DNA from: Actinomycetes bacterium
Lineage (GTDB): Bacteria > Actinomycetota > Actinomycetes > Propionibacteriales > Nocardioidaceae
Length of the DNA: 19,350 nucleotides
Direction of reading: 5' to 3'
NCBI GenBank assembly: GCA_023417775.1
Contig: JAEZEJ010000126.1
Span: 1-19,350, forward strand
In this document: piece by piece, positions 1 to 6,496 of the stretch
Layout of the letters: the number at the start of each line of letters is the position of its first letter
Numbering within the stretch: the first letter of the stretch is position 1
The notes under the pieces: model-generated
The model's input: only the letters and a program-made list of their open reading frames with translations
Database searches by the model: none
Told to the model about the DNA's origin: nothing
Made by a program: the position numbers and the translations under genes

Positions 1-18
1 GCATCCCCCAGGGGATGC
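1..18 (-). terminator. Hairpin downstream of fprA, probable terminator
   Basis: A perfect inverted repeat, GCATCCCC-CA-GGGGATGC, lies about 20 bases beyond the fprA stop codon on the minus strand. It folds as at least a 7-bp stem with a 4-base loop. The window edge cuts off whatever follows, so a T-run cannot be checked. A terminator for fprA is the simplest reading. Confidence 0.55.
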
Positions 19-37
19 GGGCCGTTCGCGTGCGGAA

Positions 38-1399
38 TCAGTCGCGGGCGATGCGGACCATGTCCTCGCGGGGCACGACCTTGACGCGCTCGCGCTCGGT
101 CTCATGTGCCTCGCCGAGTCCGAGCTCGTGGGCGTCGAGCTTCTCCCAGCCTTCCCACGTCGTGTACTCCAGACCGCGCGAGTCGAGGTAGCGGTCGAAG
201 GCCTCGGGCTCGGCGTGCTCGGGGACCGCGAGCGAGTCGAGGTCATCGATCAGCATGCCGATGGTCTGCGCCGCATCGGACTTGGTGTGTCCGATGAGGC
301 CCACCGGGCCGCGCTTGATCCAGCCGGTGACGTAGACGCCGGGGATCGGGGAGCCGTCCAGGTCGATGGCGTGGCCTCCGTCATTGGGCACCACACCGGC
401 CGCCGCATCGAAGGGCAGGCCCGCGAGGACATCGGAGTAGTAGCCGATGGCGCGGTAGACGGCCTGGATCGGCCAGTCCTTGAACTCGCCGGTGCCGCGG
501 ACATTGCCGGTGCCGTCGAGCTCGGTGATCTCGGTGCGCAGGCCCACCACCTTGCCATCCTCGCCGAGTACCTCGACCGGGCTCTGGCAGAAGTGGATGT
601 GGATGCGGTGCGGGGCGCCGCTGGGCTCGGTGGCCAGGTACTTGGTCAGCACATCGACGACGAGCTTCTGGCTCTTGGCCGCCTTCAGCGCCTCCATCGA
701 GCCCTCGTCGAATTCGAAGCCCTCCGGGTGCACGATGACGTCGATATTCGGGCTGTGGCTCAGCTCGCGCAGCTCCATCGGCGTGAACTTGACCTGCGCC
801 GGCCCGCGCCGTGCGAAGACGTGGACATCGGTGGTGGCGTTCTTCTTCAGACCCTCGTAGACATTGTCGGGGATCTCGGTGACGAGCAACTCCTCGGCCG
901 TCTTGGCCAGGATGCGGCTCACATCGAGGCCGACATTGCCGACGCCGAGCACCGCGACCTCCTTGGCGTGCGGCTGGAAGTCCCAGTCGCGCGAGACATC
1001 GGGGTGGCCGTCGTACCAGTAGACGAAGTCGGCAGCCCCGTAGGAGCCGTCGAGGTCGATGCCGGGGATGTCGAGCTCGCGGTCGCGGCGGGCGCCGGTC
1101 GCGAAGACGATCGCATCGTAGAACTGGCGCAGGTCCTCCAGCTTGATGTCATCGCCGAAGGCCACATTGCCGAAGAAGCGGATATCGGGATTGGCCATGA
1201 CGCGCTTGAGCGCCTTGACGATCTCCTTGATCCGCGGATGGTCCGGCGCAACGCCGTAGCGGATGAGGCCGAAGGGGGTGGGATCGCGGTCGATGAGGTC
1301 CACCGTCACGTCAACGTCCTCATTCTTGGTGAGGATGTCGGCGGCGTACACGCCGGCCGGACCGGCGCCGACGACGGCGACCCGCAACTTCCTGCTCAT
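38..1399 (-). CDS. fprA: Ferredoxin/flavodoxin--NADP+ reductase, FprA type (FAD-dependent)
   Basis: This 453-residue flavoprotein should transfer electrons between NADPH and ferredoxin in the cytoplasm. It belongs to the adrenodoxin-reductase-like FprA family, and its length is normal for that family. Visible motifs are the N-terminal FAD dinucleotide fold VAVVGAGPAGVYAA (GAGPAG at residues 11-16), the NADP-binding fold GVGNVGLD (152-159), the NADP-phosphate-contacting ARRGP (196-200) and the conserved GWIKRGPVGLIG (359-370) that closes the FAD site. The start was placed at the ATG at 1399 because AGGAG (minus strand, 1404-1408) sits four bases before it. A GTG six codons upstream overlaps that ribosome binding site and is not preferred. 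The gene stands alone, divergent from the flavin lipoprotein operon, and shares with it an upstream region holding an iron-box-like dyad. The product family is clear; iron control is an inference. Confidence 0.95.
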   Translation of the reverse strand: MSRKLRVAVVGAGPAGVYAADILTKNEDVDVTVDLIDRDPTPFGLIRYGVAPDHPRIKEIVKALKRVMANPDIRFFGNVAFGDDIKLEDLRQFYDAIVFATGARRDRELDIPGIDLDGSYGAADFVYWYDGHPDVSRDWDFQPHAKEVAVLGVGNVGLDVSRILAKTAEELLVTEIPDNVYEGLKKNATTDVHVFARRGPAQVKFTPMELRELSHSPNIDVIVHPEGFEFDEGSMEALKAAKSQKLVVDVLTKYLATEPSGAPHRIHIHFCQSPVEVLGEDGKVVGLRTEITELDGTGNVRGTGEFKDWPIQAVYRAIGYYSDVLAGLPFDAAAGVVPNDGGHAIDLDGSPIPGVYVTGWIKRGPVGLIGHTKSDAAQTIGMLIDDLDSLAVPEHAEPEAFDRYLDSRGLEYTTWEGWEKLDAHELGLGEAHETERERVKVVPREDMVRIARD

Positions 1400-1438
1400 G
1401 TCACTCCTGGAATACACGACAAAACTGCCCAGTGGGCC

Positions 1439-1452
1439 TTAGGCCAGCCTAA
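1439..1452. promoter_or_regulatory. Iron-box-like dyad between fprA and the flavin lipoprotein operon
   Basis: TTAGGCCAGCCTAA is a dyad (TTAGG-N4-CCTAA) lying 40-53 bases upstream of the fprA start. Extended to 19 bases it matches the DtxR/IdeR consensus TTAGGTTAGCCTAACCTAA at 13 positions. The left half and centre match well, and the last four bases do not. It could be a weak DtxR-type operator for fprA, for the divergent operon or for both. A stronger site of the same type occurs at 13720-13738. Confidence 0.4.
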
Positions 1453-1493
1453 CGCGGCGACCACAACCTCCAGAACCTGTCCGCGATGTGAAA

Positions 1494-1550
1494 TCCCCCT
1501 CCCCGTGGAGTGTGGGAGGTACCCCCACGCTCGACGGGGAACACAGGGGA
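1494..1550. repeat. Long imperfect palindrome in the fprA/lipoprotein intergenic region
   Basis: The arms TCCCCGTGGAGTGTGGG (1500-1516) and CCCACGCTCGACGGGGA (1524-1540) pair at 15 of 17 positions, plus a possible T-G wobble, around a loop containing the palindrome GGTACC. Outer TCCCC (1494-1498) and GGGGA (1546-1550) can extend the stem. It lies between two divergent genes, so it is not placed as a simple terminator. Similar GGTACC-centred palindromes are, from memory, dispersed in some actinobacterial genomes; this was not checked. Confidence 0.55.
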
Positions 1551-1632
1551 CACTCAGGCTTCGATCAGGGCACTCTTGTGGTTTCTCCGTACCGTGTGGT
1601 TGACGACGCAATCAGCCTCACGAGGAGTCATC

Positions 1633-2085
1633 ATGCGCCGCACCGCCCGGACCGCCGTCCTCACCGCCGCCGCCTCGGCCGCCCTCTTCACCGCCGCCTG
1701 CGGTTCGGAGGCCGAACAGGTCGACGCCACCCCAGCCCCGTCCGCATCCGCCGATGACAGCGGCGGCTCCGGCGAGGACTCCGGCTCCTTCACGCCCGGC
1801 GAATACGAGGCCACGGGCAGCTACCAGACGCCCGGCGGCACCCAGTCGGTCGACGTGGAGGTGACCCTCGAGGCCGACGGCACCATCACCGAGCTCGACG
1901 TCGACGGCAATGCCGAGAGCGGCAACTCCGAGCAGTTCCAGGGCAAGTTCGAGAGCGGCATCGATGCGGAGGTCGTGGGCAAGAAGATCACCGAACTGGA
2001 TGTCTCGAAGGTCTCCGGCTCGTCGCTCACGAGCGGCGGCTTCAACGACGCGATCGCGCAGATCACCGACGACGCCCAGGCCTGA
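1633..2085 (+). CDS. FMN-binding domain lipoprotein
   Basis: This 150-residue exported protein probably carries covalently bound FMN and passes electrons outside the membrane. Residues 1-22 form a signal peptide (RR near the start, then an Ala/Leu-rich core) ending in LFTAAC, so Cys23 is the likely lipidated residue; the lipobox has Thr rather than Leu at -3. A Ser/Gly/Asp-rich linker to about residue 53 is followed by an FMN-binding fold of the RnfG/NqrC C-terminal type, ending in the flavinylation region KVSGSSLTSGGFNDAI. In this family FMN is joined to Thr or Ser in a D-x-x-[ST]-G-A-[TS] motif; here it reads S-x-x-S-G-S-S, so the acceptor would be Ser. GAGGAG a few bases before the ATG at 1633 decides the start; a longer frame from 1510 has no such site. 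TACCGT at 1590-1595 is a possible -10. The next gene, apbE-like, is the expected modifying enzyme. Confidence 0.85.
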   Translation: MRRTARTAVLTAAASAALFTAACGSEAEQVDATPAPSASADDSGGSGEDSGSFTPGEYEATGSYQTPGGTQSVDVEVTLEADGTITELDVDGNAESGNSEQFQGKFESGIDAEVVGKKITELDVSKVSGSSLTSGGFNDAIAQITDDAQA

Positions 2086-2088
2086 CCG

Positions 2089-2922
2089 GTGAGCACCTGG
2101 GCCTTCGACGCGATCGGCACCCGGTGGCGGATCGACGCGGGGACCTCGATCGACAAGGCCGCGGTCGAGGAGCTGATCGGCGGCTTCGATCGGCTCTGGT
2201 CGCGCTTCCGCGATGACTCCGAGGTGGCCCGCCTGCGGACGGTCGATCGGGTCGACCTCGGTCCTCACGCTCCGGCGATCTTCGCCCTCTACGACCGCCT
2301 CCATGGGCTGACCGACGGGGCCGTGAGCCCCGTGGTCGGCGCCAGCCTGGAGCGCCTGGGCTACGACGCCGACTACACGCTCACCGCCCAGGGCGACGCC
2401 ATCCCCGCCTTCCGCTGGACCGATGCCCGTCGCCGGGGGTCGATCATCGAGGTCGATCAGCCGGTCGTGGTCGACATCGGCGCGGTCGGCAAGGGCTATC
2501 TGGCCGACCGGGTCGCGGACCTCATCGGCGATCCGGTGACCGTCGATGCGAGCGGTGACATCGTCCACCGGGGTCCGGAGCCGCTGCGGGTCGCGATGGA
2601 GCATCCGGCGGACCCGAGCCAGGCGGTCGGCGTGATCGAGGTGCCGCCGGGCGGGGCCGTCGCCGCCTCGGCCGTCAACCGCCGCGCCTGGGGGAACGGC
2701 CTCCATCACATCCTCGACGCGCGTACCGGACGCCCGACCTCGGACATCATCGCCACCTGGGCGGTGGCTCCGAGCGCCGCACTCGCCGACGGTCTCGCGA
2801 CGGCGCTCTTCTTCGTCCCGCCCGAGCGCGTGCTCGACGAGTTCCCTGGCGTGGGATGCGCGATGATCGACCGATCCCTGCGCATCCGCGCCGCCGGCCT
2901 GCCCGGGGAGATCTTCCGATGA
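2089..2922 (+). CDS. apbE: FAD:protein FMN transferase (ApbE family)
   Basis: This 277-residue enzyme should attach FMN, taken from FAD, to Thr/Ser of the neighbouring FMN-binding lipoprotein. Family motifs are present: the N-terminal AIGTRWRI (8-15), SRFRDDSEVARL (38-49), DIGAVGKGYLAD (129-140), VDASGDI (152-158, with Ser where Gly is usual), HHILDARTGRP (206-216) and ADGLATAL (233-240) with the metal-site Asp. It starts at GTG with only a weak upstream AGG. The codons just before are TGA-CCG, and this TGA is the stop of the preceding gene in the same frame. No N-terminal extension is therefore possible without reading through that stop, and no signal peptide exists. This is odd because ApbE enzymes normally act outside the membrane. 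Translation is probably coupled to the upstream gene, and the 3' end overlaps the next start (ATGA). Confidence 0.92.
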   Translation: MSTWAFDAIGTRWRIDAGTSIDKAAVEELIGGFDRLWSRFRDDSEVARLRTVDRVDLGPHAPAIFALYDRLHGLTDGAVSPVVGASLERLGYDADYTLTAQGDAIPAFRWTDARRRGSIIEVDQPVVVDIGAVGKGYLADRVADLIGDPVTVDASGDIVHRGPEPLRVAMEHPADPSQAVGVIEVPPGGAVAASAVNRRAWGNGLHHILDARTGRPTSDIIATWAVAPSAALADGLATALFFVPPERVLDEFPGVGCAMIDRSLRIRAAGLPGEIFR

Positions 2923-4421
2923 CCGCCCTCGACCGGCTGCTCGCCCGGGTGACGATGTACCGGCTGCTCATCGTCGTCCTCGGCGTGCTCGGTCTGTGGG
3001 CGATCATCGCGGCCGCCGTGGGCTGGCTCGACCCCGGCATCTTCGGCGTGCCGGCGATGCTGCTCACTCTGGTCGTCATCCTGGGCGTCTCGATCGCGGC
3101 GAATGCGGCGTTCGGGCGCTTGGCGGGAGCCTCTCCCCATCTCGACTCCGCCATCATCACCGGCCTGCTGCTGTGGTTCCTCTACTGGCCGAGCACCGAT
3201 CCGCGCACCCTCGGCTGGCTGTCCCTCGTCGCGGTGCTGGCGCAGGCCTCCAAGTACGTGATCGCGGTGCGACGACGGCACGTGGTCAATCCCGCGGCCG
3301 CCGGAGTCGTCCTGACGATGCTGCTCGGGTGGGCCGCCGGGGCCGACACGATGCCCTACACGACCTGGTGGGCCGCCAGCGAGATCCTGCTCCCCGTCGC
3401 GCTGATCGGCGCGCTGGTGGTGCTGCGGCGGACCGCGCGCTTCGACATCGCCGCGATCTTCCTGCTCGTCGCGACTCCGCTGACGGTCTGGGGGCTCACC
3501 GCCTTCGGGACGGACCTGGGCACCGCCGTCCGACAGGCCTTCTCGGCCTATCCACTGGTGTTCTTCGCCGGCTTCATGCTGAGCGAGCCGCTGACGCTGC
3601 CGCCCCGTCGGATCCAGCGATGGGTGCTCGCGGCGATCGCCGGTGCGCTCTTCGCCCTGCCGCTGTGGTCCTTCGCCGCATTCGGCTCCTTCACCCCGAT
3701 CGGGCCCTTCGAGAGCACCTATGAGCTGACCCTGATCGTCACCGGGGTGCTCGCCTTCGCGGTCGGCCAGCGCGGCCGTATCGGGCTCACCCTGGTCGGA
3801 CGCCGCGCGATGGGCAGCGGTGTCTACGAGTACCGCTTCGAGGCCGACCGGCCGCTTCGCTTCCGGCCGGGTCAATACCTGGAGCTGCATCTGCCGCACG
3901 CGGGCACCGACTCGCGCGGCGCCCGCCGCGCGTTGAGCATCGCCTCGCCGCCGGGAGGGGAGGTGTGCGTCGCGATCCGGGAGCCGGAGGACGCGTCGAG
4001 CTTCAAACAGGCCCTCGCCGCCTCGTCGCCGGGAGCTCGGGTGGTCGCCACCGGCGTGAGCGGGGACTTCCTGTTGCCGCGCGACCCGCGGGCCAAGGTG
4101 CTGCTGATCGCCAGCGGTATCGGCATCACGCCCTTCATGAGCCAGCTGCGTGCCGGCGCGGCCGATCGCGACATACGGCTGATCCACCACGTGCGCGCGG
4201 GGGAGGTGCAGCCCTATGCCGAGGAGATCGCCGCGCTCGATCTGGATGCACGGGTCGTCGACGGACACCTGCCGGGGTGGGACGAGATCGCCGGGCTGGT
4301 GCCCGATCTCGCCGAGCGCGAGGTCTACCTCTCCGGCTCCCCGGCGGCGGTCGACTCGATGCGGCGTGCGCTTCGCGGCCGCGTGCGTCGCCTCCGGACC
4401 GATCGCTTCCTCGGCTACTGA
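2919..4421 (+). CDS. Membrane flavin reductase: RnfD/NqrB-like domain fused to FAD/NAD(P)H oxidoreductase domain
   Basis: This 500-residue protein probably carries electrons from cytoplasmic NAD(P)H across the membrane to the FMN lipoprotein. Residues 1-285 form a multi-helix membrane part related to RnfD/NqrB, with the recognisable stretches SKYVIAVRRRHVVNPAAAG (111-129) and FAGFMLSEPLTLPP (216-229). Residues about 288-500 form a ferredoxin-reductase-like module: FRPGQY (315-320) and RRALSIAS (336-343) for FAD, LLIASGIGITPF (395-406) for NAD(P)H, and a C-terminal RTDRFLGY. There is no C-terminal 2Fe-2S domain. The ATG at 2919 overlaps the apbE stop as ATGA, with GGGGAG upstream; a longer frame from 2856 is rejected because it runs through the end of apbE. 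It is the last gene of the three-gene operon. The electron acceptor outside the cell (ferric iron, a quinone or another) is not shown by the sequence. Confidence 0.85.
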   Translation: MTALDRLLARVTMYRLLIVVLGVLGLWAIIAAAVGWLDPGIFGVPAMLLTLVVILGVSIAANAAFGRLAGASPHLDSAIITGLLLWFLYWPSTDPRTLGWLSLVAVLAQASKYVIAVRRRHVVNPAAAGVVLTMLLGWAAGADTMPYTTWWAASEILLPVALIGALVVLRRTARFDIAAIFLLVATPLTVWGLTAFGTDLGTAVRQAFSAYPLVFFAGFMLSEPLTLPPRRIQRWVLAAIAGALFALPLWSFAAFGSFTPIGPFESTYELTLIVTGVLAFAVGQRGRIGLTLVGRRAMGSGVYEYRFEADRPLRFRPGQYLELHLPHAGTDSRGARRALSIASPPGGEVCVAIREPEDASSFKQALAASSPGARVVATGVSGDFLLPRDPRAKVLLIASGIGITPFMSQLRAGAADRDIRLIHHVRAGEVQPYAEEIAALDLDARVVDGHLPGWDEIAGLVPDLAEREVYLSGSPAAVDSMRRALRGRVRRLRTDRFLGY

Positions 4422-4478
4422 CCTCGCGCGTCTCCGAGGGGCGCCCTCCTCGCCGACCGGGGGAGGTGCGGCGGAACC

Positions 4479-4497
4479 GTGACAGTGGACCTGTCAC
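4479..4497. promoter_or_regulatory. Operator-like palindrome upstream of the glycosyltransferase operon
   Basis: GTGACAG-TGGAC-CTGTCAC is a perfect 7-bp inverted repeat with a 5-base spacer, ending 42 bases before the ATG at 4540. A possible -10 hexamer TACCGT follows at 4505-4510, but no well-spaced -35 is evident. The position suits an operator, and the binding protein is unknown. Confidence 0.4.
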
Positions 4498-4539
4498 TAT
4501 GGGTTACCGTCCGCTACCCGAGGTGAGAGGAGAGCTCCC

Positions 4540-5796
4540 ATGCGCATCGCCCTGCTCTCCTATCGCACCAAGACCCACAGCGGCGGACAAGGCGTCTACG
4601 TCCGGCACCTCAGCTGGGGACTCGCCGAACTCGGCCATGAGGTGACCGTGTTCTCCGGCCAGCCCTATCCCGAGCACCTCGATCCCCGCGTGCGCCTGGA
4701 GAAGGTGCCGAGCCTCGACCTCTACCGCGAGGACGACCCCTTCCGCACGCCCCATCCGCGGGAGTTCCGCGACTGGATCGACGGGCTGGAATATGCGCAG
4801 ATGATCACGGCCGCGTTCCCCGAGCCGCTCACCTTCAGCCTGCGGATCCGCCGGATCTTCGGACCGCGAGCGGCCGACTTCGATGTCGTGCACGACAACC
4901 AGAGCCTCGGCTACGGTCTCCTGTCCCTGCTCCGTCGGGGCATCCCGCTGGTGACCACCATCCACCATCCGATCAGCAAGGACCGGCGGCTGGACATCGC
5001 CGCCGCGCCCCTGCGCAAGCAGCTCACCACCCGCCGCTGGTATCGCTTCGTGCGGATGCAGGCGCGCGTGGCCCGCCGGCTGCCGTCGATCCTCGGCGTC
5101 TCCTCCATCTCGGCGGCCGACACCGCCCACGACTTCGGGATCGACCCGGAGCGGATGACCGTGATCCCGCTCGGCGTCGACACCGATCTCTTCGCCCCGC
5201 GCGGTGCGCGCATCCCCGGCCGGATCGTCGCCGTCGCGAGCGCGGACAAGCCGCTCAAGGGCGTGCCCCATCTCCTCGATGCGATCGCCAAGCTGCGGGT
5301 CGAGCACGAGCACGTCACGCTGCACCTCGTCTCGCCCGTGGAACGCTCGACGGTCGACCGGCTCCGCGAGCTCGGGATCGAGCACGCCGTCACCCTCCAC
5401 AGCGGCATCTCCGATGACCAGCTCGCCGAGCTGATGGCGTCCGCCGAGGTCATGGCGGTCCCCTCGCTCTACGAGGGATTCTCGCTGCCGACGGTCGAGG
5501 CGATGTCCTGCGGCACTCCGGTGGTCGCGAGCCGCGCGGGCGCACTGCCCGAGGTGGTCGGCGACGCGGGGGTGCTCGTCGAGCCCGGTGATGTCGAGGC
5601 GCTGGTCGACGAGATCGGTGCCCTGCTCGAATCGCCCGAGCGCCGCGAGCACTTCTCGCGCGCCGGACGGCAACGGGCTGTGGAACGCTTCAGCTGGGTG
5701 TCGGTGGCCCGTGCCACCGTAGAGGCCTACGAGCGCGAGATCGCGCGGGTGGGGAAACCGTCCGATTCACGAGGTGAGACCAATGCTGACCGTTGA
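4540..5796 (+). CDS. Glycosyltransferase family 4 (GT-B fold)
   Basis: This 418-residue cytoplasmic retaining glycosyltransferase has the two Rossmann-like domains of GT4. The N-terminal acceptor domain starts RIALLSYRTKTHSGGQGVYV with the glycine pair at 15-16, and the C-terminal sugar-nucleotide domain contains EGFSLPTVE (residues 312-320), the E-x7-E motif, followed by AMSCGTPVVAS. A GAGAGGAGAG ribosome binding site precedes the ATG at 4540. No membrane helix is obvious. It heads a four-gene operon; its stop lies 14 bases inside the next gene, which indicates translational coupling. Neither donor nor acceptor sugar can be read from sequence. The neighbouring methyltransferases and toroid protein suggest decoration of a small molecule, lipid or glycan rather than a wall polymer pathway. 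Confidence 0.9.
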   Translation: MRIALLSYRTKTHSGGQGVYVRHLSWGLAELGHEVTVFSGQPYPEHLDPRVRLEKVPSLDLYREDDPFRTPHPREFRDWIDGLEYAQMITAAFPEPLTFSLRIRRIFGPRAADFDVVHDNQSLGYGLLSLLRRGIPLVTTIHHPISKDRRLDIAAAPLRKQLTTRRWYRFVRMQARVARRLPSILGVSSISAADTAHDFGIDPERMTVIPLGVDTDLFAPRGARIPGRIVAVASADKPLKGVPHLLDAIAKLRVEHEHVTLHLVSPVERSTVDRLRELGIEHAVTLHSGISDDQLAELMASAEVMAVPSLYEGFSLPTVEAMSCGTPVVASRAGALPEVVGDAGVLVEPGDVEALVDEIGALLESPERREHFSRAGRQRAVERFSWVSVARATVEAYEREIARVGKPSDSRGETNADR

Positions 5797-6496
5797 CTTC
5801 GACCGCCTGCGCGTCGGCCGCGGCACCCGCTTCATCGACGCCGGCGCGGGCGCCGGCCGGCACTCCTTCGAGGCTCTGCGTCGCGGCGCCCAGGTGACGG
5901 CCCTCGATCTCGACGAGGTCGAGCTCAAGGGTGTTCAGGACATGTTCGAGGCGATGGAGGCCGAGGGCGAGGTGCCCGCCGGGGGCACGGGGGAGACCAT
6001 CGTGGCCTCGATCCTCGATCTGCCCTATGAGGACGCCTCCTTCGACACCGTGCTCGCCTCGGAGATCCTCGAGCACGTGCCCGAGGACGTCCAGGCGATC
6101 AGCGAGCTGGTCCGCATCCTCGCTCCCGGAGGGACGCTGGCGGTCACCGTCCCGCGATGGCTGCCCGAGCGGGTCTGCTGGGCGTTGTCCGACGAGTACC
6201 ACGCCAACGAGGGCGGTCACATCCGCATCTACAAGGCCGACGAGCTGCGCTCCAAGCTCGAGGATGCGGGGCTCCTCTTCACCCACCAGCACCACGCCCA
6301 CGCGCTGCACTCGCCGTTCTGGTGGATCAAGTGCGCGGTCGGTGTCGAACGCGATCAGCATCCGCTGGTCCGCGGCTATCACCAGCTGCTGGTGTGGGAC
6401 ATGATGAAGGCCCCGGCCGCCACCCGCGTCGCCGAGAAGGCGCTCAACCCGCTGATCGGCAAGAGTGTCGCCCTCTACTTCACCAAGCCGCTGTGA
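5783..6496 (+). CDS. Class I SAM-dependent methyltransferase (Methyltransf_11-like)
   Basis: This 237-residue protein carries the SAM-binding motif I FIDAGAGAGRH (17-27), an acidic residue after strand 2 (ALDLDEVE, about 40-47), the motif SILDLPYEDASFDTV (76-90) and EILEHVP (94-100), then LAPGGTLAVTVPR. This is the usual order for a class I methyltransferase acting on a small molecule. The start was set at the ATG at 5783 because GAGGTGA (5771-5777) is well placed before it; an in-frame GTG at 5774 lies inside that ribosome binding site. It overlaps the end of the glycosyltransferase gene by 14 bases, and its own stop overlaps the next start as GTGA. The N-terminus is short before motif I. 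The substrate is unknown; a product of the adjacent glycosyltransferase is possible. Confidence 0.88.
   Translation: MLTVDFDRLRVGRGTRFIDAGAGAGRHSFEALRRGAQVTALDLDEVELKGVQDMFEAMEAEGEVPAGGTGETIVASILDLPYEDASFDTVLASEILEHVPEDVQAISELVRILAPGGTLAVTVPRWLPERVCWALSDEYHANEGGHIRIYKADELRSKLEDAGLLFTHQHHAHALHSPFWWIKCAVGVERDQHPLVRGYHQLLVWDMMKAPAATRVAEKALNPLIGKSVALYFTKPL

Noticed and set aside
104..1603. A 499-codon open frame on the plus strand opposite fprA
   Set aside because: It is the antisense shadow of a clear FprA gene in GC-rich DNA; its translation is a low-complexity Val/Asp/Glu/Arg mixture with no family motif and no ribosome binding site.
2706..4268. A 520-codon minus-strand frame opposite the flavin reductase gene
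   Set aside because: It is highly charged and low in complexity, with no recognisable domain, and it overlaps a well-supported gene.
4422..4470. Small GC repeats after the flavin reductase gene (CCTCG...CGAGG and CCTCC...GGAGG)
   Set aside because: Stems of only five pairs, with no T-run, are expected by chance at this GC content; too weak to call a terminator.
4479..4510. A full sigma-70 promoter made of GTGACA (4479-4484) and TACCGT (4505-4510) or TATGGG (4498-4503)
   Set aside because: The spacers would be 20 and 13 bases, outside the usual 16-19; only the palindrome was kept as a feature.
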